From an uncultured Eubacteriales bacterium (GTDB lineage Bacteria; Bacillota; Clostridia; Oscillospirales; Ruminococcaceae), in the NCBI GenBank assembly GCA_900318545.1, contig ONLC01000054.1, positions 1 to 10,504 of the forward strand: DNA of 10,504 nt, given 5' to 3'. The position numbers were made by a program, and so were the translations under genes. Of this stretch, positions 1 to 5,786 are shown one piece after another. Numbering within the stretch: the first letter of the stretch is position 1; each line of letters opens with the position of its first letter. The notes below the pieces were generated by a model that was not told where the DNA came from, searched no databases, and worked only from the letters and a program-made list of their open reading frames with translations.

Positions 1-22
1 TTAAAAGTCTTTGGAAAGGGGT

Positions 23-59
23 TTGGGGAAGAACCTTTCTTCAGAAAGGTTTTCCCCAA
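23..59. repeat. Long intergenic hairpin, probable dispersed repeat
   Basis: A near-perfect 16-bp inverted repeat is visible. An outer stem of TTGGGGAA with TTCCCCAA and an inner stem of AACCTTTC with GAAAGGTT enclose a TTCA loop, with one bulged G at position 31. The preceding bases (about 3-22) are purine-rich and resemble the flank of hairpin repeats I associate with intergenic regions of Ruminococcus-like genomes. It lies beyond the terminator of the lipoprotein gene, so it is not needed to end that transcript; it could belong to a gene left of the window. The hairpin is seen directly; the dispersed-repeat status is inference. Confidence 0.6.
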
Positions 60-120
60 CAGGTCACGCAGGCACTATGATAAACGCCACACAGCCCGAG
101 GGGAATGCTCTGCGGAGACA

Positions 121-150
121 AAAAAGCCCGCACCGAGGTGGTGCGGACTT
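121..150 (-). terminator. Intrinsic terminator of the lipoprotein gene
   Basis: Read on the minus strand, an 11-bp stem (AAGTCCGCACC with GGTGCGGGCTT, one G-U pair) has a 5-base loop (ACCTC) and is followed by a run of T. It starts 12 bases after the stop codon of the lipoprotein gene. This is a textbook intrinsic terminator. Confidence 0.92.
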
Positions 151-162
151 GGGGTTACTCAA

Positions 163-1047
163 TTAAGCCTTGAAGCCGGGGCACTCGATAACGTTACCGC
201 TCTCGTCCTCGAATCTGATGTCTGCGATATAGAAGCAAGCATCGTTCGGGATAGACCATCTCATAATTGTGAGATACTGAGCAGTATCTGTATCAGCAAA
301 TATAGCGTCAGGCTTGATACCGGGTCTCATAACGAGCTCATAGCTGCCCCACTCAGAAACCCACTCGCTCTCACCAAACTCATAGAGCTGGTTCCAGCCA
401 AGGGAATCCTCAGACTCACCGGGCTGTGTGCAGAAAGCACCCATGAAGTTACCGGGAACAAGAGCCTCAGAACCGTCATCAGCAACGAAGTTTCCAACTG
501 CCTTAGTTACGACATCGCACTTAACTGTGAAGATCTTAGGCAGATCAGCGGTGTGACCCTCAAAGAGCTTAGCCATATTAAATCTGATCTTAGGAATCTT
601 ATAAGCCTCCATATCCTCGTCGAAGTCCTTAACAGTAACCTTCATCATAGGAACGCCTGCAACCTCTTCGATCTCGAAGTCACAGTTAGACTCATCATTC
701 TCAAAGTTCTGCTCAGCCATGCAAGCAAGGCCGTAATCCTCAGCAGTCTTGCCTACCTCGAATGTTACGGAAGCACCCTCGTAGTTAGCAAGAGTTGCAG
801 GCATCTCGGAAATATCCTTAGGAGCCTCAGCCTCTTCGCCGCCTTCTGCTGTAGACTCAGCAGGTGCCTCAGATGCAGCTGTAGTAGTTGTTGTAGCCTC
901 AGTAGTAGTTGTAGTCTCTGCGGTTGTAGTAGTGGTTGTTTCAGCCTTGGAAGACTCAGTCTTTGAAGAGCTGTCAGAATCTCCGCAGGCAGTAAGCATA
1001 GCTGCTGTCATTGTGAGAGCAAGAATGCTGGCAATTACCTTTTTCAT
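163..1047 (-). CDS. Secreted lipoprotein with Thr-rich linker and unknown domain
   Basis: The protein is 294 aa. The start is the ATG at 1045-1047 (MKKVIASILAL...), chosen because GGAGG lies 8 bases upstream and a lipoprotein signal follows at once; an in-frame ATG 16 codons upstream would spoil the signal peptide. The lipobox is LTAC with Cys21 as the expected lipidated residue, so the protein should sit on the outer face of the membrane. Residues 24-78 are a Ser/Thr/Glu-rich spacer with runs of five and six Thr, a typical extended cell-wall-spanning linker. Residues about 85-294 form one domain of alternating beta-like segments with many acidic and aromatic residues and six cysteines (109, 122, 177, 206, 271, 289). 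I do not recognise the family; a carbohydrate-binding beta-sandwich is possible but unproven. It is monocistronic, with its own promoter, a cre-like upstream site and a terminator. Confidence 0.88.
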   Translation of the reverse strand: MKKVIASILALTMTAAMLTACGDSDSSSKTESSKAETTTTTTAETTTTTEATTTTTAASEAPAESTAEGGEEAEAPKDISEMPATLANYEGASVTFEVGKTAEDYGLACMAEQNFENDESNCDFEIEEVAGVPMMKVTVKDFDEDMEAYKIPKIRFNMAKLFEGHTADLPKIFTVKCDVVTKAVGNFVADDGSEALVPGNFMGAFCTQPGESEDSLGWNQLYEFGESEWVSEWGSYELVMRPGIKPDAIFADTDTAQYLTIMRWSIPNDACFYIADIRFEDESGNVIECPGFKA

Positions 1048-1055
1048 TTTAATAA

Positions 1056-1060
1056 CCTCC
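1056..1060 (-). promoter_or_regulatory. Ribosome binding site fixing the lipoprotein start
   Basis: GGAGG on the minus strand lies 8 bases before the ATG at 1047. It supports the shorter start over the upstream in-frame ATG at 1095, which lies within the transcript leader and has no comparable site. Confidence 0.85.
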
Positions 1061-1107
1061 AATTTCATACTCGGCCAAAGCCTGACCGATACCAATTTAC
1101 ATTTTGT

Positions 1108-1136
1108 ATTATATCACAATAAAGCACCTTTTTCAA
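1108..1136 (-). promoter_or_regulatory. Promoter of the lipoprotein gene
   Basis: The minus strand reads TTGAAA (1131-1136), a 17-bp spacer, then TATAAT (1108-1113), with an extended -10 TG one base before it. The expected transcript start is near 1101, giving a leader of about 55 nt. This is a strong vegetative sigma-factor promoter. Confidence 0.88.
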
Positions 1137-1178
1137 TAGCCTATTTGTACAATTAATAACCCCGTTTTCGTATATTTT

Positions 1179-1198
1179 TCACAGAAAACGATTACTTT
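1179..1198. promoter_or_regulatory. cre-like / LacI-type operator, copy 1
   Basis: The core GAAAACGATTAC at 1184-1195 is a near palindrome centred on CG. On the minus strand AAGTAATCGTTTTCT fits the general CcpA cre pattern WTGNAANCGNWNNCW at all fixed positions except the second. A 20-bp block here is 19/20 identical to 2436-2455 upstream of the neighbouring surface-protein gene. It lies 43 bp upstream of the -35 box, a position more usual for activation than for simple blocking. The repeat is seen; the binding protein is inferred. Confidence 0.55.
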
Positions 1199-1237
1199 TT
1201 CTTGCAAAATGCCCAAAAGCGTATCAAAAATGAGTAT

Positions 1238-1268
1238 CAAAAAAAGAGGCCTCCCAAAGGAGACCTCT
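1238..1268 (-). terminator. Intrinsic terminator of the anchored surface-protein gene
   Basis: Read on the minus strand, a 10-bp stem (AGAGGTCTCC with GGAGGCCTCT, one G-U pair) with a TTTG loop is followed by a run of seven T. It starts 23 bases after the stop codon of the surface-protein gene at 1291. Confidence 0.92.
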
Positions 1269-1290
1269 GAATTGTATTACCCAATAGAGA

Positions 1291-2265
1291 TTACTTTCTC
1301 TTAGTAACTACGAGAGCTGCACCTGCGAGTGCGATACCAGCAAATACGAGACCTGCTGTTGCACCTGTAGCTGCTGTCTTATCGGTAGCATCGCTTCCGC
1401 CGCCAGCTGCCGATGTTGCTGTACCGGTAGTCTTGGTTGTGCCGCCTGCATTGTTTGCAGTAGATGTTGTGCCTGCCTTGCTGCTGTCGTCAGACTTTGC
1501 AGAGCTTGCATCGTCAGCCTTCTTGCTGGAAGAATCTGTAGGAGCTGCAGAAGAATCAGTGTTGCCGCCCTCAGCTGCCGCACCGTCATAGATGTTGCCT
1601 GTGGAGCTCTTTACAGTTGCTGTTACCTTAGCATTTGTAAAGTGACCAACCTGAATGTTGAAGCCCAGTGTAGATGTTCCGTCCTCGTTCTGACTGAACT
1701 GAGCTGCACCTGCATCAACTGCTGCCTGAAGGTCAGCACCTGTGTAGCTGTATGTAAATGTGTGAGCACCTGTGTTTACAAACTCCATCTCCTCGTGCTC
1801 GCCAAGACCCTCATTGATCTCTGCGTGCGGGCAGGTGTTAATGATCTGTCCACCTGTACCGAACACGTTAAATACCTGATATACATTATCCTCAGCAGCT
1901 GCATCAGGATCATCTGCGTGCCACTCAACTGTGGAGTTCTCATCAAGCTCAATAGTGAAGTCAATAGTGATAGCGGAAAGATCATTATCTGTCAGAATGA
2001 TCTGTGCCCACTGACCGTTGAACTTCTCTGTACCGCTGTCCCACTTGTTAAGGTCTGTAGCACCCTTTTTAGTCTTAGGAGTAACACCGTCATCCTCAAA
2101 CATAAACTTGATAGGTGTTTCCTCCTGGTCAGCAGGAGCCTTACCGTTCCAGGACTTCTGTACTGTGTACATATAAGCCTCAGAAGTAGCTGCGCTTACA
2201 GGTATAGCCATAGAAGCAACCATTGTGAGAGCTGCTGCCGAAGCCATTACTTTAGAAAATTTCAT
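1291..2265 (-). CDS. Secreted surface protein with C-terminal anchor helix
   Basis: The protein is 324 aa. The start has GGAGGG 7 bases upstream. A classic signal peptide (MKFSKVMASAAALTMVASM...) should be cut after VSA at residue 25. Residues about 30-222 form an extracellular domain of beta-strand-like segments rich in acidic and aromatic residues; I do not recognise it, though a beta-sandwich or carbohydrate-binding fold would fit. Residues about 230-297 are a low-complexity Ser/Thr/Ala/Gly/Lys linker. A hydrophobic helix (about 303-320) ends in TKRK, so the protein is either membrane-anchored or sorted to the wall. The residues TAATG (297-301) stand exactly where a sortase LPXTG-type motif would be, but lack the Leu and Pro. 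It is monocistronic with its own promoter and terminator and shares a cre-like site with the lipoprotein gene. Confidence 0.88.
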   Translation of the reverse strand: MKFSKVMASAAALTMVASMAIPVSAATSEAYMYTVQKSWNGKAPADQEETPIKFMFEDDGVTPKTKKGATDLNKWDSGTEKFNGQWAQIILTDNDLSAITIDFTIELDENSTVEWHADDPDAAAEDNVYQVFNVFGTGGQIINTCPHAEINEGLGEHEEMEFVNTGAHTFTYSYTGADLQAAVDAGAAQFSQNEDGTSTLGFNIQVGHFTNAKVTATVKSSTGNIYDGAAAEGGNTDSSAAPTDSSSKKADDASSAKSDDSSKAGTTSTANNAGGTTKTTGTATSAAGGGSDATDKTAATGATAGLVFAGIALAGAALVVTKRK

Positions 2266-2308
2266 AGTTTTTCCCTCCAGATTTTAATATCAATAGATTG
2301 TACCTTGA

Positions 2309-2326
2309 ATTGGGTATTCAATTCTA
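2309..2326 (-). other. Small 5' leader hairpin of the surface-protein transcript
   Basis: GAATTG and CAATTC are separated by AATACC on the minus strand, starting about where transcription from the 2333-2361 promoter should begin. A weak 6-bp stem at the 5' end could slow RNA decay, but it may be chance in AT-rich sequence. Confidence 0.3.
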
Positions 2327-2332
2327 AGAGTA

Positions 2333-2361
2333 ATTATAACAGAATTATCACAAAAAATCAA
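2333..2361 (-). promoter_or_regulatory. Promoter of the anchored surface-protein gene
   Basis: The minus strand reads TTGATT (2356-2361), a 17-bp spacer, then a perfect TATAAT (2333-2338) preceded by the extended -10 TG. The expected leader is about 60 nt. Confidence 0.88.
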
Positions 2362-2435
2362 GTGTTTATCACAAGTTTTTCAAAAAAAACTGTTGTAAAT
2401 TCTGCCGATTTTACATACTTCCTTTTGGTAATTAG

Positions 2436-2455
2436 TCACAGAAAACGTTTACTTT
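2436..2455. promoter_or_regulatory. cre-like / LacI-type operator, copy 2
   Basis: The core GAAAACGTTTAC (2441-2452) is palindromic around CG except for one position pair. On the minus strand AAGTAAACGTTTTCT matches WTGNAANCGNWNNCW except at the second base. It shares 19 of 20 bases with 1179-1198. It sits 75 bp upstream of the -35 box and just beyond the terminator of the upstream VWA gene. I found no third copy in the window. Confidence 0.58.
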
Positions 2456-2466
2456 GCCCACAAAGC

Positions 2467-2492
2467 AAAACCCTCGCAGCAGCGAGGGTTTG
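2467..2492 (-). terminator. Intrinsic terminator of the VWA-protein gene
   Basis: Read on the minus strand, a 10-bp perfect stem (AAACCCTCGC with GCGAGGGTTT) with a TGCT loop is followed by T-rich sequence, starting 9 bases past the stop codon at 2501-2503. Confidence 0.9.
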
Positions 2493-2500
2493 TATACTTA

Positions 2501-4852
2501 TCAGTGCTCCTGCACCAGCGAGAAGGACACGCCTACCTGCTTGCCTTCGTATGTAGCAATGTACTCGGAGCCTGTGCCCTCAAGTGTCGGTGTGCCGTCA
2601 CCCGAAACAGAGAGGATAGCCTTCGGGAGCTTTTCAAGGTAGAGCTCCTTGGTCTCTCCGGGGTAGTTATTGTCATAAACCTGAAGCATATACTTTCTGT
2701 GGCATTCGGAATCCTGCACAAGACCGATAACATTTACCGTATGGGTATCATCTATCGTTGTGACTACAGGTATTCCAAGGCTCAGCTGCTCAACCAGCAG
2801 GTCGAACTTATCCTCGCCCTCGTTGAGGTTAAACTCATCTGCACTGTCGTCCCACTGCATAGCATTGAGCCTGTACAGGCACTTTGCGAACTCAGCATCG
2901 TTCTTTGAATATCCCGACTCTATCTTCTTCGAGCCGTTTGCAATATCAAGCGAGAGAAGCTGAACATCTTTCCATGTAAGGTTTGCGCCCTCGATCTCAG
3001 TCTTTACAGGTACCCAGCCCTTGTTCTTGCAGTCGAACTGGTAATCCTCCTTGACCATAAGGGTATCTCCGCCCGAGGTAAAGTCAAGGTACTGCTCTAC
3101 ATCAGCATACTTGTCTGTGAACAGCTTGCAGTCAAGGCTGTGAAGCTGTATTCTGCTCTCATAGTCCTCAGCTATCTTTGTTCCGCTGAGGTCATAGCCT
3201 GCCGCCTTAACCTTGATGTCGCTCTTATCGGCAGGTTCGATATCACCGAGCGAGAGCTGAACATTTCCGACATACCAGTCTCTTGCAAGCACTGCCATAC
3301 CGAAGTCAACACTTGAAGTAGTGGTAGTTCTGAAATTCTTGAACGAGAAGCCGTTGGTCTTGGGGTCAAAGCCCGTATTATAGAGCGAATAGCCCTTGAT
3401 AGAGTCATCGTTGTTCTTGAACTCAACAAGATCGTAGTTAAGAGTGGTAACTATCTGCTTGTAAACATCATCAAGGGCGTTCGCATCGGAAGCATTGTAG
3501 TACTTGCCCTCAGTCTTTGATGCCATTTCCTGAAGCCATGCTCTGTCTATATCACGTCCGAGACCTATAGTCAGGATTATAATGTTCTTTTCTCTTGCAG
3601 CCTCAGCAATAGTGTCGATAGAAACAGGGTTGCTCTCGTCAGACTGTCCGTCTGTGAGCATAACGATGATATTTCTGTACTTACCGCCGTCAGAGTTGTC
3701 AAACTCATCAATGCAGTTCATAAGAGCCGTCTGGCTGTGAGTTCCGTCAAAGAACTCATCAAGCTCTCTTATGCCCTCCAGCGTATCGTTAAGGCTCGAC
3801 CTGTCGGTAGTAAAGTCAGCCATTCTGCTGTAGCTTCCCGTAAACTTGCTGATACCCACAAGGTAGTCATCATCAAACTTGTTTATAAGGTTCTTTGTAA
3901 AGTCAATTCTCTTGAACTCAAGGTCATTTTCGGGAGAGGTAGGACAAAGCTCAACAGGGTACATCGAGCCCGAGTTATCTATAAGGAAGTTTACCCTTGT
4001 GGTAGGCTTCTCGTTAGCTGTCTCCTCAACACCTACAACATAGGTTCCGAGCACAGGTATATCAGCCGAAACAGTGCCTGCCGACTTATCCACAACAGAA
4101 TCCACCTTAGTATAAGTGGTTTTCTCCGAGTCAAACCTGAGAACTGTCAGGCCGTCAAGTGAATAGCCTGCACGGTCAAGCTTATCCTTATCGACCTTGA
4201 AGCTTATATTCGCCTTGCTGAACTTATGGTCGCTGTAAGCATCATAAGCAGTGGACACAATACTTGTATTAGCAGAGATACCGAACAGATCAAGCTGAGA
4301 CATAGTAACGCTCGCAACGTTAGCATCGCCCTCAACAGTCAGAGTACACTCGCCTATCGAACGCTCGATAGAAACTGTTCTCTCGCTGTCCTTAGTTTTT
4401 CCGTCAGACATACCGGTTCTCGGGTCAAGCCCTGCCATGAGCTCATAGCCGTCATACAGGCCGTCGCCGTCAGTATCGGGCTTTGTGGGATTTGTTCCGA
4501 CTTTTATTTCGTCACCGTCTATCATGCCGTCGCCGTCAGTGTCCTCTCCCTGAACATTCAGCGTCTGCTTGATTTCCTCAGCATTATTAACACCGTCACC
4601 GTCCCAGTCCTCTGCGTCATAGAACTCGGTCTCCTTGAAGGTAGTACTGATATCCAGCTTCGAGATAACAGACTTCGCCATAGCTATCCTGTTATCACGG
4701 CTTACCTTTATACCGATAAGCACACAAACGATTATCAGCACTCCAAGCACCGCTGCCATAGTAATAAGCATTATTTTCTTCTTTCGCTTCGCCCTCTCCA
4801 TGCTCATAATAAAGGCGTCGCCAGGGTTCAAATTAAGGTTCTTTCTTGCCAT
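2501..4852 (-). CDS. Membrane-anchored TSP3 and von Willebrand A domain protein
   Basis: The protein is 783 aa. The ATG at 4850-4852 (MARKNLNLNPGDAF...) is chosen because AAGGAG lies about 10 bases upstream. A basic cytoplasmic tail (1-26) and one transmembrane helix (about 27-49) make it a signal-anchor protein with an extracellular C-terminus. Three DxDGDGxxxxxE calcium-binding TSP3 repeats follow (about 79-93, 102-115, 124-137). A beta-rich segment (about 165-280) of the kind that often links TSP3 repeats to VWA comes next. The VWA domain (about 285-471) has an intact metal-ion site: DNSGSM at 292-297, a Thr near 375 and the LTDG Asp at 401. The last 300 residues are less clear; near 700-735, G-I-P-V-V, T-H-T-V-N-V-I-G-L and Y-D-N-N-Y-P-G-E resemble the second half of a papain/C39-like peptidase fold. 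Likely role: a surface protein binding a ligand in a metal-dependent way. Confidence 0.9.
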   Translation of the reverse strand: MARKNLNLNPGDAFIMSMERAKRKKKIMLITMAAVLGVLIIVCVLIGIKVSRDNRIAMAKSVISKLDISTTFKETEFYDAEDWDGDGVNNAEEIKQTLNVQGEDTDGDGMIDGDEIKVGTNPTKPDTDGDGLYDGYELMAGLDPRTGMSDGKTKDSERTVSIERSIGECTLTVEGDANVASVTMSQLDLFGISANTSIVSTAYDAYSDHKFSKANISFKVDKDKLDRAGYSLDGLTVLRFDSEKTTYTKVDSVVDKSAGTVSADIPVLGTYVVGVEETANEKPTTRVNFLIDNSGSMYPVELCPTSPENDLEFKRIDFTKNLINKFDDDYLVGISKFTGSYSRMADFTTDRSSLNDTLEGIRELDEFFDGTHSQTALMNCIDEFDNSDGGKYRNIIVMLTDGQSDESNPVSIDTIAEAAREKNIIILTIGLGRDIDRAWLQEMASKTEGKYYNASDANALDDVYKQIVTTLNYDLVEFKNNDDSIKGYSLYNTGFDPKTNGFSFKNFRTTTTSSVDFGMAVLARDWYVGNVQLSLGDIEPADKSDIKVKAAGYDLSGTKIAEDYESRIQLHSLDCKLFTDKYADVEQYLDFTSGGDTLMVKEDYQFDCKNKGWVPVKTEIEGANLTWKDVQLLSLDIANGSKKIESGYSKNDAEFAKCLYRLNAMQWDDSADEFNLNEGEDKFDLLVEQLSLGIPVVTTIDDTHTVNVIGLVQDSECHRKYMLQVYDNNYPGETKELYLEKLPKAILSVSGDGTPTLEGTGSEYIATYEGKQVGVSFSLVQEH

Positions 4853-4884
4853 CAGCAGAATACTCCTTTTTAGTGAAATAAGCA

Positions 4885-4906
4885 GGCGGACTACCCCTAT
4901 TCCGCC
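4885..4906 (-). other. 5' leader hairpin of the VWA transcript
   Basis: GGCGGA and TCCGCC form a perfect 6-bp GC-rich stem around a 10-base loop, within the leader between the promoter at 4925-4953 and the start codon. No T run follows, so it is not a terminator. It may stabilise the mRNA or be a protein site. Confidence 0.4.
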
Positions 4907-4924
4907 CATAGTTCTACAACTATA

Positions 4925-4953
4925 ATTTTAGCATCTGTGCATAACTATTTCAA
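4925..4953 (-). promoter_or_regulatory. Promoter of the VWA-protein gene
   Basis: The minus strand reads TTGAAA (4948-4953), a 17-bp spacer, then TAAAAT (4925-4930) with an extended -10 TG. The leader is about 65 nt. The gap between this promoter and the upstream gene ending at 5004 holds no convincing terminator, only an AT-rich inverted repeat TTAATA-AAG-TATTAA overlapping the stop, so read-through from the upstream gene is also possible. Confidence 0.82.
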
Positions 4954-5003
4954 TAAACAATTATGAACACTCTTTCAATTTTCTGCTTTGGCTTAATACT
5001 TTA

Positions 5004-5534
5004 TTAACTATCGGCCTCTCCCGACTCTTCCAACGCCCTTGTCACCCTTTTCCTGAGCTCCTCTCCGCTGCCCTGAAAGCCCGTATTTTCGGCAGTTTTC
5101 TGCCAGTCCGGCATAGAACCTACGGACATATCAAGGTAGCGGTACTCTGCCGCCCTTTTAAGCTCCTTTGGCAGCCCCTCAGCCATTGCTTCGCAGGCTC
5201 TGAGCCTTCCGTCCATAGTCACCGTCTCCCTTATCATATCAAGGATACTGTTTTTCTCCCTCCCGAAGCTCAGCCACGAGGGTTCAACTCCCCTTTTCTT
5301 CGCTTCAGCTAGAAAGGCTAGCCTTTCCCTTATTTTAAGATCAAGGCGGCTCTTGCGAAGCTTCATGCTGCGGTACCTGCCGAGCAGCCTTGTCTGCGAG
5401 CTCCGCCCCGTTGACGAGCCCTCACGCCTGTTATACCTGCGGCACTCCCCCTCCAAGGCTGAAAGCTCCTCTATCTCACTGCCGAAGTCTTTTCCGGTAA
5501 GCATTTTTATCATCTGACGCTCAGTTACAGTCAT
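5004..5534 (-). CDS. Basic protein with sigma4-like C-terminal helix-turn-helix
   Basis: The protein is 176 aa. The start at 5532-5534 (MTVTERQMIK...) is preferred because GGAGGG lies 4 bases upstream; the ATG four codons earlier overlaps that site. It has no signal peptide or membrane segment, so it is cytoplasmic. The middle (about 31-80) is very Arg/Lys-rich and probably helical. The end (about 121-170) runs as LP-KELKRAAEYRYLD, S-MPDWQKTAENTGF, EELRKRVTRALEE, which resembles the sigma-70 region 4 type tail of phage late regulators such as the ArpU/DUF1492 group: RY, W-x-x-x-A-x-x-x-G, then R-x-x-R-A-L. That comparison is from memory and is weak. It is transcribed divergently from the XRE repressor with shared operators, so it is probably the repressor's target, as cro- or activator-type genes are in phage immunity regions. 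It could equally be an orphan hypothetical protein. Confidence 0.75.
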   Translation of the reverse strand: MTVTERQMIKMLTGKDFGSEIEELSALEGECRRYNRREGSSTGRSSQTRLLGRYRSMKLRKSRLDLKIRERLAFLAEAKKRGVEPSWLSFGREKNSILDMIRETVTMDGRLRACEAMAEGLPKELKRAAEYRYLDMSVGSMPDWQKTAENTGFQGSGEELRKRVTRALEESGEADS

Positions 5535-5538
5535 TTTA

Positions 5539-5544
5539 CCCTCC
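5539..5544 (-). promoter_or_regulatory. Ribosome binding site deciding the start at 5534
   Basis: GGAGGG lies 4 bases before the ATG at 5532-5534. The alternative ATG at 5544-5546 overlaps this motif and has only AAGGGA directly against it, too close to work well. Confidence 0.75.
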
Positions 5545-5624
5545 ATTCCCTTTCAGTACAGACATTTGTACATACGCTGTGTTATCATAATGTCAGGAGA
5601 AGAAGCTTCACATACATAAAAAAT

Positions 5625-5638
5625 CAAAGTTCTGTAAT
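5625..5638. promoter_or_regulatory. Possible degenerate third operator half-site
   Basis: The bases TTCTGTAATCT at 5630-5640 repeat exactly the right half and flank of the operator at 5695-5710, but the left half (TCAAAG) is poor. It lies just upstream of the rightward -35 box. It may be a weak third site or a decayed copy. Confidence 0.3.
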
Positions 5639-5646
5639 CTGCCCTC

Positions 5647-5675
5647 TTGACATTTTCGGATTTTTGTAGTATACT
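5647..5675 (+). promoter_or_regulatory. Rightward promoter of the repressor-immA operon
   Basis: The plus strand reads a perfect TTGACA (5647-5652), a 17-bp spacer, then TATACT (5670-5675). Transcription should start near 5682 and run through the operators and the opposing promoter into the repressor gene, with a leader of about 105 nt. The -35 box sits in CCCTCTTGACA, which recurs inverted at the opposing promoter. Confidence 0.82.
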
Positions 5676-5694
5676 GTGTTTATTATAGAATTAT

Positions 5695-5710
5695 TTACAG
5701 TTTTCTGTAA
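5695..5710. promoter_or_regulatory. Operator 1 of the immunity-type switch
   Basis: TTACAG and CTGTAA form a perfect inverted repeat around TTTT. It lies just downstream of the predicted start points of both facing promoters (about +14 to +29 of the rightward one and +5 to +20 of the leftward one), so a bound repressor could hinder both. Its centre is 33 bp, three helical turns, from operator 2. Confidence 0.72.
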
Positions 5711-5721
5711 TCTCTGTAAAT

Positions 5722-5750
5722 ATTATAATACAGTTTTCTGTAATTGTCAA
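5722..5750 (-). promoter_or_regulatory. Leftward promoter of the sigma4-like gene
   Basis: The minus strand reads a perfect TTGACA (5745-5750), a 17-bp spacer, then a perfect TATAAT (5722-5727). Transcription should start near 5715, giving a leader of about 180 nt before the gene at 5534. It faces the rightward promoter, so the first bases of both transcripts overlap by about 33 bp. Operator 2 fills its spacer exactly. A consensus promoter this strong is likely kept off by repression. Confidence 0.82.
5728..5743. promoter_or_regulatory. Operator 2 in the leftward promoter spacer
   Basis: ATACAG-TTTT-CTGTAA is a second copy of the operator palindrome, identical to operator 1 in 15 of 16 bases. 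It occupies the whole 17-bp spacer between the leftward -35 and -10 boxes, the best place for a repressor to exclude RNA polymerase. Confidence 0.75.
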
Positions 5751-5786
5751 GAGGCAAACGAAAATTTTTCTCAGGGGGTCATTTTT

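Noticed and set aside
1048..1095. N-terminal extension of the lipoprotein from the ATG at 1095
   Set aside because: It would place 16 residues including charged ones before the lipoprotein signal peptide, and GGAGG is correctly spaced only for the ATG at 1047.
1642..2556. Plus-strand 304-aa open frame opposite the surface-protein gene
   Set aside because: It lies antisense to a gene with a signal peptide, ribosome binding site, promoter and terminator; its translation is Cys/Ser/Leu-rich without domain features, as expected of a shadow frame.
4226..4873. Plus-strand 215-aa frame opposite the VWA-protein gene
   Set aside because: It is antisense to the TSP3 and VWA coding region, has no ribosome binding site and no recognisable domain.
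4853..4909. N-terminal extension of the VWA protein from 4909
   Set aside because: It overlaps the leader hairpin and lies close to the promoter; the internal ATG at 4852 has an AAGGAG site.
5547..5570. SOS (LexA) box upstream of the sigma4-like gene
   Set aside because: GTACAGACATTTGTAC is an imperfect inverted repeat, but it does not match the GAAC-N4-GTTC core of Firmicute LexA sites.
5676..5786. Longer repressor reading starting at 5676
   Set aside because: The extension is encoded by the operator and promoter region, is Cys/Phe/Asn-rich and not HTH-like; the ATG at 5787 has a good ribosome binding site and begins the domain properly.
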